Source: Variovorax sp. PBL-E5 (GTDB taxonomy: Bacteria > Pseudomonadota > Gammaproteobacteria > Burkholderiales > Burkholderiaceae_C). Taken from it: 64,000 nucleotides of DNA. Under the pieces are notes generated by a model. It did not search any database and was not told the origin of the DNA. It was given only the letters and a program-made list of their open reading frames with translations. Where the stretch lies: NCBI RefSeq assembly GCF_901827185.1, contig NZ_LR594671.1, forward strand, positions 5,574,001 to 5,638,000, in the 5' to 3' direction. Both the position numbers and the translations under genes were made by a program. Shown piece by piece: positions 25,478-34,800 of the stretch (positions are counted from its first letter, which is position 1; the number at the start of each line of letters is the position of its first letter).

Positions 25478-27796
25478 CTACTTCAGCGCCCAGACGTTGG
25501 TCTGGCTCGCATCCGGGCCGACCTGCGGCGGCACCGCCACGTCCGCCGATTGCTTCTGGGTGTAGCCCGCCGCTGCGACCCAGGCGTGGTTGATCGGACG
25601 CACCGAGTCGAAGTGGGTGTCGGCGCTGCCGGCGTACTCGGGCAGGTTCAGGATGTTCTGCGCGATGAAGCGCTCGGTGTACTTCGAGCGGTTCATGTAC
25701 GAGCCGTCGACCGCCGGATCGGCCAGCTGGAACATGTCCTGGAAGGTGCGCACCAGCGCGAAGTGGCTGTAGACGTCGCCGTCGGCCACGCCCTTGGGCG
25801 CATTGGGCTGGTTGGTCAGGATGCCGAAGATGCTCTGGCCGTGGCCGCGGTTGCCCTTGGTGTAGTTGTTGACCGACGCGTCCGGCGAGAAGCTGCCGTC
25901 GGCGTTCTGCACCAGCGGCTTGGCGACGGTGCTGTTCGAGACGTTCCAGCCGCAGCAGGAGTTGAAGCCGGCGGTGGCATTGCCTTCGTCGAACATCAGC
26001 ACGATCGCTACGCGCTTCTGGCGGTTGGCCCACAGCGGCGAGGCCTCGATCTTCTTCACCAGCGCGTCGACGTAGTTGTCGCCGCGCGTGATGATCGCGC
26101 CGCCGGTGGCGACCGGCACGTTGTTGGCCACGCTGCTGCAGTCGCTCGCGGTGACGGCGGCCGGGTTGCCGCCCACCGTGCCGGTGAGGGTAATGCCGTG
26201 CATGTCGTCGCACTGGTCGGGCACGACGAAGTTCAGCGTGCCGACCTTGCCGCTCGCGAGGTCGGTGCCGAGCTGGTCCATGTCGTAGCTCGCGGGGATC
26301 GCGTACTTGGTCGAGTTGACCTTCAGCACGTCGTCCCACTGGCCGCCGCCCATGGTGCGGTTGCTGTACTTCCATTCCGGTGCGCTGCGCACGTTCTGGT
26401 AGGCCATGCCCGGATGGTGCTTGGTCTTGTAGAGGCCGGCCGGCAGCGGCAGGTTCAGGCCCACGGTGCCGATGGCGGTGGTGTTGCCGGCCAGCGTGCC
26501 GGGTGCGTAGACGTGGTCCTGCGCGATCACGGCCGGATCGGCCACGCTGTCGGTGCGGAAGTCCTGGCCCGGGTTCAGCGACTCGTTGTAGGTGCGCCAG
26601 GTCAGGCCGGCCGCGGCGAGCGCGTTGAAGAGGTTGGGCTTGCCGACGATGTTGTGGTTCACCGCCGCCGCCTGCGTGCAGGTGGTGGCGAAGGGCGAGC
26701 TGGCGAGGCCGGGCGCGTTCTTGTCGGGCACCGGCAGATCCTGCACCGCATTCGCGCCGGTGGCGTCGCAGTTCCACTGGCTGTCGTCGGTGATGCCGAA
26801 GTCGTCGGCGCCACCGAGCGCGGTGTAGTTGGGTTCGCTCGGGTTGCCGGTCGCGTAGTAGGCGGTCAGCTGGTTGCCGGCCTTCAGCAGCGCGTTGATC
26901 TTGGGCGCGAAGGCCGAGTTGACGATCGACGAGGTCGCCTTGTTCTCGAGCATCACGACGAACACGCTGTCGTAGCGCGGGATGCCTTCGACGTTGAACG
27001 CGGCCTGCTGGGCCTGCGCGAAGGTGATGGGCTTGCGCGGATCGGCGCCGGTCGACGCGGCGTTCGGCGTGACGCCGGCGAGCTTGCCGAGCGTCGGGTC
27101 GCCGCCGGGCTGCGCGAGCGCGTCGGGATAGAGGTCGCCGCGGTCGAACTTGGTGATGGCGTAGGTGAAGCGGTTGTCGAGCGGCTTGGACTCGGCGAGC
27201 ATCGCGGTCTGGTCGGCACCGGTCACGGTGTTGACGTCGGCGACCAGGTTGGCGGCCGTGACGCCCAGGCGTGCCGCGAGGTTCTGCTTCTCGGTGGCGT
27301 AGTCGGTGCCGTTGGCTTCGGTCTGGCGCAGGATCTCGGACGACAGCGGGCTGATCACGATGGTGCCGGCCGCCTGCTCGTTGACCTGGTCGAGCGAGAC
27401 GCGCAGCAGGTCGCGGCTGGCGACCTTCGCGCCGCTCACGCTTTGGATCGCGTCGGTGCCGATGTCGGCGGTGAGTGCCGCGTTGGCGGGCACGGTCAGC
27501 GTGAAGTGGCCCTTGGCATCGGTCACGACCGGGTTCTCCGACGACTCGCAGTGGCCGTTGCTGTTGGCATCGACGCACACCTTGGCGCCGACATAGTAGG
27601 CCGGCGCGATGGTCGGATCGGTGCTGCTGCCGGGCGTGAACTGCGTGGCGGTGACGACGCCGCCGAGGGTCACCTTCGGCGTGGTGACCGGCGGAATGAA
27701 GCCGCCGTTGCCGCTACCGCCGCCACAGGCGGCGAGGATCGATGCAGCGAGGGCCGTGAGCGACGTGAGAAGGACGTTCTTGGGATTTGTTGGCAT
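25478..27796 (-). CDS. Phosphoesterase family lipoprotein (acid phosphatase / phospholipase C-like)
   Basis: 772-residue exported protein. Signal peptide with lipobox LAAC (Cys24), followed by a Gly/Ser linker and an about 200-residue N-terminal beta-rich region that includes NSNGHCESSENP. The catalytic phosphoesterase domain (PF04185-type, alkaline-phosphatase fold) begins near DSVFVVMLENKATSSIV, with EPNYTALGGADDFG, DQCDDMHG and the metal-binding VLMFDEGNATAG. The family includes AcpA acid phosphatases and phospholipases C, which release phosphate or cleave lipid head groups outside the cytoplasm. It is longer than typical AcpA (about 500-560) because of the N-terminal region. First gene of the minus-strand run; TetR lies 85 bases upstream on the same strand. 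Confidence 0.83.
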   Translation of the reverse strand: MPTNPKNVLLTSLTALAASILAACGGGSGNGGFIPPVTTPKVTLGGVVTATQFTPGSSTDPTIAPAYYVGAKVCVDANSNGHCESSENPVVTDAKGHFTLTVPANAALTADIGTDAIQSVSGAKVASRDLLRVSLDQVNEQAAGTIVISPLSSEILRQTEANGTDYATEKQNLAARLGVTAANLVADVNTVTGADQTAMLAESKPLDNRFTYAITKFDRGDLYPDALAQPGGDPTLGKLAGVTPNAASTGADPRKPITFAQAQQAAFNVEGIPRYDSVFVVMLENKATSSIVNSAFAPKINALLKAGNQLTAYYATGNPSEPNYTALGGADDFGITDDSQWNCDATGANAVQDLPVPDKNAPGLASSPFATTCTQAAAVNHNIVGKPNLFNALAAAGLTWRTYNESLNPGQDFRTDSVADPAVIAQDHVYAPGTLAGNTTAIGTVGLNLPLPAGLYKTKHHPGMAYQNVRSAPEWKYSNRTMGGGQWDDVLKVNSTKYAIPASYDMDQLGTDLASGKVGTLNFVVPDQCDDMHGITLTGTVGGNPAAVTASDCSSVANNVPVATGGAIITRGDNYVDALVKKIEASPLWANRQKRVAIVLMFDEGNATAGFNSCCGWNVSNSTVAKPLVQNADGSFSPDASVNNYTKGNRGHGQSIFGILTNQPNAPKGVADGDVYSHFALVRTFQDMFQLADPAVDGSYMNRSKYTERFIAQNILNLPEYAGSADTHFDSVRPINHAWVAAAGYTQKQSADVAVPPQVGPDASQTNVWALK

Positions 27797-27881
27797 GGTG
27801 TCCGGACGTGGGTTGTTTGGCCGGACGGACTGTAGGCAGCGGCTGTGACGACCGCATGTCAGGTGGATGAACGGCGCGGCG

Positions 27882-28559
27882 CTACAGCCCCTTCTCGACC
27901 ATGTCGAGCAGCCGCTGCCCGAGCGCCTCGGTCTGCGCGCGCGGCATGCCGCGCAAGGGGCCGTCGATGACGAGCAGCGCGAGGCCGTGCACCGCCGACC
28001 AGGCCAGGTACTCGGCGCCGGGGCGGCGCTCGGGCGGCATCACGCCGGCCTCGACGAGGCGGTCGAGCGCCGCGCCGAGCAGCTCGAAGGGATTGAGTCC
28101 GCTCTGGCCGCCCTTGGCCTCTTCGGGCGCGCCTTCGACGTCGACCGGCGCGCCGAACGCGGTGCGGAACAGCCCGGTCTCGGCCTGCGCGAAATGCAGG
28201 TAGCCGGTGCCCACCGCGCGCACGCTGGCACGTGCGAAATCGGCGCGCCTGCGGCCGGGACGCAAGGCCGCGAGCTCGGTCTCCATCGCCGCGGCCACTG
28301 CCCACAGCGCCGCCGCGCGCACGGCACCCAGCAGCGCCTGCCGGCTCGCGAAGTGGCGGTAGGCGGCATTGGGCACCACGCCCGCGCGCCGCGTGGCCTC
28401 GCGCAGCACGACCGCGTCGGGCCCGCCGCTGCGCGCCAGCTCGACGCCGGCCTCCAGCAGCGCGCGCCGCAGATCGCCGTGGCGGTAGGTGCTGCGCACG
28501 GGCGGATGGGTGCTGCGGGCAGAAGGGGTTCGGGTGCGGGTGGCCATTGTCGTTGTCAT
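27882..28559 (-). CDS. TetR/AcrR family repressor
   Basis: 225-residue regulator. HTH at about 28-72 (DLRRALLEAGVELARSGG, EATRRAGVVPNAAYRHFASRQAL) followed by an all-helical ligand domain of the WHG type (C-terminal VHGLALLVIDGPLRGMP). ATG at 28559 is taken, with ATG at 28547 as alternative. The gene is divergent from a VOC-family gene at 28643, and the gap holds a perfect inverted repeat that is very likely its operator, so it should repress both itself and the VOC gene. The inducing ligand is unknown. Confidence 0.9.
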   Translation of the reverse strand: MTTTMATRTRTPSARSTHPPVRSTYRHGDLRRALLEAGVELARSGGPDAVVLREATRRAGVVPNAAYRHFASRQALLGAVRAAALWAVAAAMETELAALRPGRRRADFARASVRAVGTGYLHFAQAETGLFRTAFGAPVDVEGAPEEAKGGQSGLNPFELLGAALDRLVEAGVMPPERRPGAEYLAWSAVHGLALLVIDGPLRGMPRAQTEALGQRLLDMVEKGL

Positions 28560-28589
28560 GTGGACAGCGTTCATTGTCTCTGCTATGGT

Positions 28590-28608
28590 TTGTGTACGTT
28601 GTACACAA
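28590..28608. promoter_or_regulatory. TetR operator candidate
   Basis: Perfect inverted repeat TTGTGTAC-GTT-GTACACAA, 8-base arms and 3-base spacer, in the 83-base gap between the TetR gene and the divergent VOC gene. Size, symmetry and location fit a TetR-family operator; the right arm runs into a -10-like CACAAT, so bound repressor would block the VOC promoter. Confidence 0.75.
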
Positions 28609-28642
28609 TACAGCGCCCTCACTCAACCCTCAAGGAGATTCC

Positions 28643-29071
28643 ATGAACCTTCAGCCCTATCTGTTCTTCGAAGGCCGCTGCGAGGAAGCGCTCGACTTCT
28701 ACCGCACCAAGCTCGGCGCGCAGCAGGTGATGCTGATGCGCATGAAGGAAAGCCCCGAGCCGCCGAACCCCGAGATGTGCCCGCCCGGCTCCGAGGAGAA
28801 GATCATGCATTGCTCTTTCACCATCGGGAACACGCAAGTGATGGCCTCGGACGGCCGCTGCTCGGGCAAGCCGTCGTTCCAGGGCATCTCGCTGGCGCTG
28901 TCCGCATCCACCGAGGCCGAAGCGAAGCGCCTGTACGACGGCCTCAGCGACGGCGGGCAGGTGCAGATGCCGATGACCAAGACCTTCTTCTCGCCGGCCT
29001 TCGGCATGGTGGCCGACCGCTTCGGCGTGTCGTGGATGGTGATGGCGGAGCCGGACGCCGCCAAGCCCTGA
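28643..29071 (+). CDS. VOC family protein, PhnB-like
   Basis: 142-residue protein of the vicinal oxygen chelate fold, PhnB/3-demethylubiquinone-methyltransferase-like subgroup. It opens NLQPYLFFEGRCEEALDFYRTKLGA, has a central MHCSFTIGNTQVMASDG and ends FGVSWMVMAEP, the classic two beta-alpha-beta-beta-beta repeats. Members include resistance and isomerase proteins, but most PhnB-like ones have no assigned reaction. AAGGAG lies 6 bases before the ATG at 28643. The TetR repressor and operator just upstream make this an inducible gene, perhaps for a xenobiotic. Confidence 0.9.
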   Translation: MNLQPYLFFEGRCEEALDFYRTKLGAQQVMLMRMKESPEPPNPEMCPPGSEEKIMHCSFTIGNTQVMASDGRCSGKPSFQGISLALSASTEAEAKRLYDGLSDGGQVQMPMTKTFFSPAFGMVADRFGVSWMVMAEPDAAKP

Positions 29072-29083
29072 GCGCGCCGCGCC

Positions 29084-29215
29084 TCAATGCCGCGCGTGCA
29101 GGCGCGCGGCCCAGCGCGAACGCGTGAGCGCGACGAATTCGACCGCGCCCCACAGCAAGGCGCTGCCGAGCCCGCGCAGGAGATGGCGTGTCGGTGGCAG
29201 GAAAGTGGAAGGCAT
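29084..29215 (-). CDS. Small hypothetical protein, 43 residues
   Basis: Very short frame encoding MPSTFLPPTRHLLRG then LGSALLWGAVEFVALTRSRW and a basic tail ending HARH. The middle is a plausible short amphipathic or membrane-associated helix. Composition looks protein-like and differs from the Arg/Pro-rich noise frames nearby, but the RBS is poor and no family can be named with certainty. It is the only candidate gene in the 227-base gap between the VOC gene and the M14 peptidase gene. Confidence 0.4.
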   Translation of the reverse strand: MPSTFLPPTRHLLRGLGSALLWGAVEFVALTRSRWAARLHARH

Positions 29216-29297
29216 GGGGCCACGCTAGCCGCCGCGTGTGACGGCTTGATGGCAGTCCTTGCCGCTATGCTGGCCGACCCGACTCCATGATCGCCGA

Positions 29298-30323
29298 GTG
29301 ACCGCCACGGACCTGCCCGAACTGCTGGAACTGCAGGGCCTCGCCCAACTCGCAGGGCCCCTCATGGAGCAGCGCGTGCTGTGCGAAGTCGAAGCCGGCG
29401 GACAGCGCTTTCCGGTGCTCGCGTTCCTGCTCGGCAGCGCGAAGCCGGACGTGCCGGCGGTCGGCTTCTTCGGCGGCGTCCACGGGCTGGAGCGCATCGG
29501 CGCCGAGGTGACCATTGCCTACCTGCGCAGCCTGGTGATGCGCCTGCAGTGGGACGACACGCTGCACCGGCAGCTGGAGACCATCCGGCTGGTGTTCATG
29601 CCGCTGGTCAACCCGGGCGGTCTGTGGCTGGGCACGCGCGCCAATCCCAACGGCGTCGACCTGATGCGCAACGCACCGGTCGAATCGCGCGAACGCGTGC
29701 CGTACCTCGTCGGCGGCCAGCGCATCAGCGCCGCGCTGCCGTGGTATCGCGGCGCCCATGGCGCGCCGATGGAACCCGAGAGCGCCGCGCTGTGCGCCTT
29801 CGTCGAGGCCGAGCTGCTGGGCCGGCCGCTCGGCATCGCGGTGGACTGCCATTCCGGCTTCGGCCTCAGCGATCGGATCTGGTTTCCCTTCGCCCACACG
29901 GCGCGGCCGATGGCGCATCTGCCCGAGATGCACGCGCTGTGCGAGATCCTCGACGGGACCCTGCTGCACCACCGCTACGTGCTAGAGCCGCAGAGCCGCC
30001 AGTACCTCGCGCACGGCGACCTCTGGGACCACCTGTACCTGCGCGCCTGCCGCGAGGCGCAGGGCGTGTTCCTGCCGCTCACGCTGGAGATGGGCTCGTG
30101 GCTGTGGATCAAGAAGAACCCGCGCCAGATCTTCTCGCGCCATGGCATCTTCAACCCCATGATCCAGCACCGGCAGCAGCGCGTGCTGCGCACGCACCTC
30201 GGCTGGCTCGACTTCATCACGCGCGCCGCGGGCAGCCACGAACGCTGGCTGCCCGCGGACGCGCAACGCGCGCATCAGCGCGAACTGGCGATGGCGCGGT
30301 GGTACCGCGGGGTGCACCGATGA
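29298..30323 (+). CDS. M14 family zinc carboxypeptidase / succinylglutamate desuccinylase-like
   Basis: 341-residue predicted metallohydrolase. Zinc ligands are apparent as H and E in GGVHGLERIG (about 59-68) and H in AVDCHSGFG; the substrate-binding Arg is in GVDLMRNAP and the general-base Glu in LTLEMGSW. The fold matches M14 carboxypeptidases of the AstE/aspartoacylase-like branch, which trim amide or peptide bonds. GTG at 29298 is used because the conserved part starts soon after and the only nearby ATG is followed by a stop. No signal peptide, so it is cytosolic. Its stop overlaps the next start (ATGA), implying a coupled two-gene operon. Confidence 0.82.
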   Translation: MTATDLPELLELQGLAQLAGPLMEQRVLCEVEAGGQRFPVLAFLLGSAKPDVPAVGFFGGVHGLERIGAEVTIAYLRSLVMRLQWDDTLHRQLETIRLVFMPLVNPGGLWLGTRANPNGVDLMRNAPVESRERVPYLVGGQRISAALPWYRGAHGAPMEPESAALCAFVEAELLGRPLGIAVDCHSGFGLSDRIWFPFAHTARPMAHLPEMHALCEILDGTLLHHRYVLEPQSRQYLAHGDLWDHLYLRACREAQGVFLPLTLEMGSWLWIKKNPRQIFSRHGIFNPMIQHRQQRVLRTHLGWLDFITRAAGSHERWLPADAQRAHQRELAMARWYRGVHR

Positions 30324-31087
30324 CCACCTGGATCCTGCTGCGCGGCCTGACGCGCGAGAGCGGCCATTGGGGCGCCTTTGCCGAGACGCTGCGCGCGCGG
30401 CTCGCCGACGCGCGCGTGCTGACGCTCGACCTGCCCGGCGCCGGCGGGCTCCATCGTCTGCGCAGCCCGGCGGACATCGAGGCCACGACGCAGCACTGCC
30501 GCCAGCAGCTGGCGGCGCTGGCGGTCGAGCCGCCCTTCCATCTGCTGGCCATGTCGCTGGGCGCGATGGCGGCGGCGGACTGGGCCGTGCGGTGGCCCGG
30601 CGAGCTGGCCGGCTGCGTGCTGATCAACACCAGCCTGCGTCCCTTCAATCCCTGGTACCAGCGCCTGCGGCCGGCCAACTATGCGGCGCTGCTCGGACTC
30701 GCGTTCGTGCCCCAGGCGAGCCGCCCCCGCGAGCAAACCATCCTGCGACTGACCAGCCGGCACCTGGATGCGCAGACCGGCGCGGCCGTCGTCGATGCGT
30801 GGACGGCGTTGCGCGATGCGCGGCCCGTGTCGCGCGCCAACGCGCTGCGCCAGCTGCTTGCGGCCATGCGCTATCGCGCGCCGGCGCGGGCGCCGGCCGT
30901 GCCCCTGCTGGTGCTCGCGAGCCGGCGCGATGCGCTGGTCGATGCGCGCTGCTCGCAACGGCTGGCGCGGCAGTGGCACGCCGACTTCGTCGAACATCCC
31001 TCCGCCGGTCATGACCTCGCGCTCGACGATGGACCCTGGCTCGCCGACCAGGTCGCGCGCTGGTCTCAGCGCAAGGGCATGAGCTGA
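30320..31087 (+). CDS. Alpha/beta hydrolase
   Basis: 255-residue hydrolase of the alpha/beta fold. The nucleophile elbow is LAMSLGAMAAA (Ser about residue 77), weaker than the usual GxSxG because the first Gly is Ala; the acid is likely Asp in SRRDALVD and the His in SAGHDLALDD. The opening WILLRGLTRESGHWGAF supplies the oxyanion region. Substrate unknown. It overlaps the M14 gene start-to-stop by 4 bases, so the two are coupled; its 3' end overlaps the convergent YgjP-like gene by 22 bases. Confidence 0.85.
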   Translation: MTTWILLRGLTRESGHWGAFAETLRARLADARVLTLDLPGAGGLHRLRSPADIEATTQHCRQQLAALAVEPPFHLLAMSLGAMAAADWAVRWPGELAGCVLINTSLRPFNPWYQRLRPANYAALLGLAFVPQASRPREQTILRLTSRHLDAQTGAAVVDAWTALRDARPVSRANALRQLLAAMRYRAPARAPAVPLLVLASRRDALVDARCSQRLARQWHADFVEHPSAGHDLALDDGPWLADQVARWSQRKGMS

Positions 31088-31809
31088 TCGACCAGGCCGT
31101 CCAGCCGCTTCTTCACTTCGCGCCAGCCCGGCATGCAGGCATCGAGCAGCCGATGGAAACGCGGTCCGTGGTGGTGCTCCTTCAAGTGGCACAGCTCGTG
31201 AAGGATCACGTAGTCGATGCATTCGCGCGGCGCCTTCACCAGGTGCGGATTCAGCGTCAGGCGGCCGGCGGGCGAGCAATTGCCCCACTGCCGCCGCATG
31301 GCCCGAAGACGAACCGCCGGCAGTGCGTGCACCCAGCGCAACGGCGCGGCGACGGCCGCCAGGCGCGAGGCCATCACCTCGCGGGCACGCAGCGCATACC
31401 AGGCATCGAGCATCGCATGCACCTGCGCCGCATCGGGCCGTGCCGCGGCGACCTCGATGTGGGCGCCGCGCATGCGCACGCTGCCGTGGCGCGGCGCATC
31501 GGCCACGACCTTGAGCTGATAGCGCCGGCCCAGGTAGAGCAAGGATTCGCCGCTGACATGCTCGCGCGCCGGGGCGCTGTCCAGGCGTTGCCGGATGTCT
31601 GCCACGCGCTGACTGATCCAGGCCGCACGCTGCCGCACCGCGGCGATGACGGCCGTGTCGTCGGCATCCTGCGGCGCATCGACGACCACGCTGCCATCGG
31701 GCTCGACATGGATCGCGATGCGCCGCGCCTTGCGCGCGGGCTGCGTGCGGACGCGAAAGCGGATCAGCTCGTCGCCGTAGCGAAAGCTGCGCGAGGACGG
31801 CGCGTTCAT
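31066..31809 (-). CDS. YgjP-like zinc metallopeptidase (SprT/WLM-like), last gene of the R-M operon
   Basis: 247-residue predicted metalloprotease. The N-terminal about 120 residues include RYQLKVVADAPRHGSVR; the C-terminal catalytic domain contains the zinc motif ILHELCHLKEHHHGPRFH (about 196-213), with HExxH ligands and the downstream His, plus the family marker RWGNCSP-like RRQWGNCSPAGRL. YgjP proteins are often encoded next to type I restriction genes, and one idea is that they process or control HsdR, as ClpXP does elsewhere; that is inference. Its ATG (31807-31809) overlaps the hsdR stop, so it is translationally coupled to hsdR. Confidence 0.88.
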   Translation of the reverse strand: MNAPSSRSFRYGDELIRFRVRTQPARKARRIAIHVEPDGSVVVDAPQDADDTAVIAAVRQRAAWISQRVADIRQRLDSAPAREHVSGESLLYLGRRYQLKVVADAPRHGSVRMRGAHIEVAAARPDAAQVHAMLDAWYALRAREVMASRLAAVAAPLRWVHALPAVRLRAMRRQWGNCSPAGRLTLNPHLVKAPRECIDYVILHELCHLKEHHHGPRFHRLLDACMPGWREVKKRLDGLVDQLMPLR

Positions 31810-34800
31810 CCGCGCCGGCTCAGGCCGACCCGCGTGATGTGCAGCACTTGCGTCACCACCTCGCCCGCCTTCTCGAGCCCGAGCGTGCCGTAGAGCAGCG
31901 TCAGCAAGCTCTTGCGAATGGCGGCCTCGATGCTCTGCGCGCTCAGCGAATGCTCGGCCACCGCGCGCTGCACGGCCTGGCCGATGGCCAAGGCATGGTC
32001 GACGTACAGGCCACGCTCTGCGGCACTCAAGCCGTTCGATGCGCTGTCGCCCAGTGCCATCAGGATCGCGCCGAAATAGGCGCGCGCCTGCGGGTTCGTC
32101 GCCAGCGCCTCGGGCAGGCCCGGCGTGGCGCGCTCCTCCACCAGGCGCTCGAACTCGCTGAACAGCGCGTACTGCTTGCGCGGACAGTCGAACATGGCCT
32201 CGGCCTGGGCGATCGCGTCGCTCAGCAACTCCGAGAACACCTTCTGCGCATAGGGGTCGTCGGCCAGATCCTGCTCGATGGTCATGCGCAGGCGAGTCTT
32301 GATGAGATCGGCCTCGTTGCGCGTCTTCTCGTCGGACCATCCATCACCGGCCGGTACATCGCCGAGACTGTGGATCGCGAACACGCCGAGGGGTTCGCGC
32401 ACCTCGACGCCGAGCACCTGCGTGTCGACCAGCTTGGCGATCTGCGCTTCGTACGCGCTGTAGTCGACCGTCTCCATTGCATCGCGCCGCGCGGTCTGCC
32501 GCACGTCGACCAGAAAACGCAGATCCTGCTTGTAGCGCGCGATCAGCGCTTCCGAAAAACTCCGGTCTTCGAAGAAGCTGTGCGATGACAACGCAGTCTG
32601 CAGGCACAGGCCGAAGGCCGTGACCGCCGCCGAGAAATCATCGCGCAGCTTCTGGCGCGCGTCGTACGGTCCGCCCGGCGCGTCGGCTGCGATGCGCGGG
32701 CTCAATGCTTGCCGGAGTTGCTCGGGGTCGTCGCGGTTCGCCACGTCCTTGAAGAAGGCCCACATGGCCTCGTGCAGTGCCGGCAATCGCTTGTATTCGG
32801 TGCTGACCTCGCGATAAAGGCCTTCGAGGTCGGCGGCGTCGAAGCCGCCTTGGGTACGCGCCTCGAGATCCTGGTAGGCGCGGATCGCCGTGTCCAGTTC
32901 TTTCAGAATGCCCCGGTAGTCGACCAACAGGCCATGGCACTTGGCATCGTGCAGCCGGTTCACACGCGCCACCGCCTGGATCAGGTTGTGCCCTTTGAGC
33001 GGCTTGTCGATGTAGAGCACCGCGTTGCGCGGCTCGTCGAAACCCGTGAGCAGGCGATCGACCACGATCAGCAGATCGGGGTCACCGGCCGAAGCGAATG
33101 CCTCCAGCGCACGGCGCTCGTACTGGGTTGCGTCCTCGCCGCCGTTCAAGACATTCTGCTTCCACCACTTCTGCACCTCGGGCATCGCGTCTTCGTCGAC
33201 TTCGGTGTTGCCTTCGCGCGTGTCGGGTGGCGAAATCACCACCCTGCTGCTGACGAGGCCGGTGGCGTCGAGCGCCTTCTTGTAGCGGATGGCGTCACGC
33301 TTGCTCGCGGTGGCGACCTGACCTTTCAGGCCCGGCTTGATCTTCTTGAAATTGGCGTTGAAATGCGTGGCGATGTCCCACGCGATCAACTCGATGCGAT
33401 TCGCTGCGCCATAGATGGCACCGCGACTCGCGTATTTGCCCTTCAGGTCGGCGCGCTGCGCCGCCGTGAGCCCGGCCGTGATCCTGTCGAACCAGCGGTC
33501 GACGGCTTCCGAGTTGATGACCAGTTCGGGAACGCGCTCCTCGTAGAGCAAGGGCGCGACCGACTGGTCCTCCACCGCGCGCTGCATCGTGTAGGCGTGC
33601 ACGATGGGACCGAACTTGTTCGCGGTCTTGTCATCCTTCAGCAGCGGCGTGCCGGTGAAGGCCACGCAGGCCGCGCGCGGCAATGCCTTCTTCATGCGCT
33701 CGTGCGTTTCGCCGCCATGGCTGCGATGGCCTTCGTCCACCAGCACGATGATGTCGGCAGCGTCGTTGCGGCACTCGGCCAGCTTCGACGCCGTGTTGAA
33801 CTTCTGGACCAGCGCGAAGCTGATGCGCTCGGTGCCCTGCCCGATGCGCCGCGCCAGGTCGCGTCCCGTGACGGCCTTGCTGCGCTCGCCTTCCTTCTGC
33901 GTCGCGACGGTCGAACCGAAGGCGCCGCTGGTCACGAAGTTGCGCGCCAGCTGCTGTTCGAGATCGAGTCGGTCGGTGACCACGATCACGCGGCAGGCCT
34001 TCAGTTCTTCGTGCAGCAACAGCGCCTTGGAGAGAAAGACCATGGTGAAGCTCTTGCCCGAACCCGTGGTGTGCCAGATCACGCCGCCTTCGCGCGCACC
34101 GCCGGGCCGCAAGGAAGCGAGCCGCTCGAGCAGCGAACGCACGCCGAAGAACTGCGGGTGGCGTGCGACGATCTTGCCCACGTGGCGGTCGAACAGAATG
34201 AAGCCGCGCAACAGTTCGAGCAGCCGCGACGGCGTGAGCAGGCTCACCAGCAATCGGTCCTGCGCGTTGGGCGGCATGGGCAGCGACCAGAGCGACTCGA
34301 ACCACTCGCGCAAGGCCACGGGCTTTCCTTCGAACAGGGCGGCATGCGTGGCCGCGGACAGCGGCGCGTTCTTGAGCGCACGCACCTGCGCGTCGTCGAA
34401 TTCCTCTTCCTTGTTCCAGCGCGCCCAGAACTTGGCCGGCGTGCGCGTGGTGCCGTAGCGGCCCTCGGTCTGGCTGATCGACAGCAGCAGTTGCGCATAG
34501 GCAAACAGATGCGGCACCTCGTCGTCGCGCTGGTTGCGCAGATGCTGGCTGATGCCTTCGAGCATCATCGCATCGCCGCTGCGCCGCGGACCGTGGGGCT
34601 GCTTGGCCTCGATCACCACCAGCGGGATGCCGTTGACGTAGCCGACGATGTCGGGCGCGCGATGGTGCGTGCCCTGGCTGGACAGCACGCGCAGTTCTTC
34701 GGTGATGTCGAAGCGATTGCGCGTGGCGTCGGCCCAGTCGATGATCGGCACCGTGGGCTGATGCTTCTTGCCGTCGGGCATGAACTCGGTGACCGTGATG

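Noticed and set aside
24075..27578. One continuous minus-strand frame covering peroxidase and phosphoesterase
   Set aside because: Only its last part (24075-25472) is the real peroxidase; the rest is a wrong-frame reading of the phosphoesterase gene.
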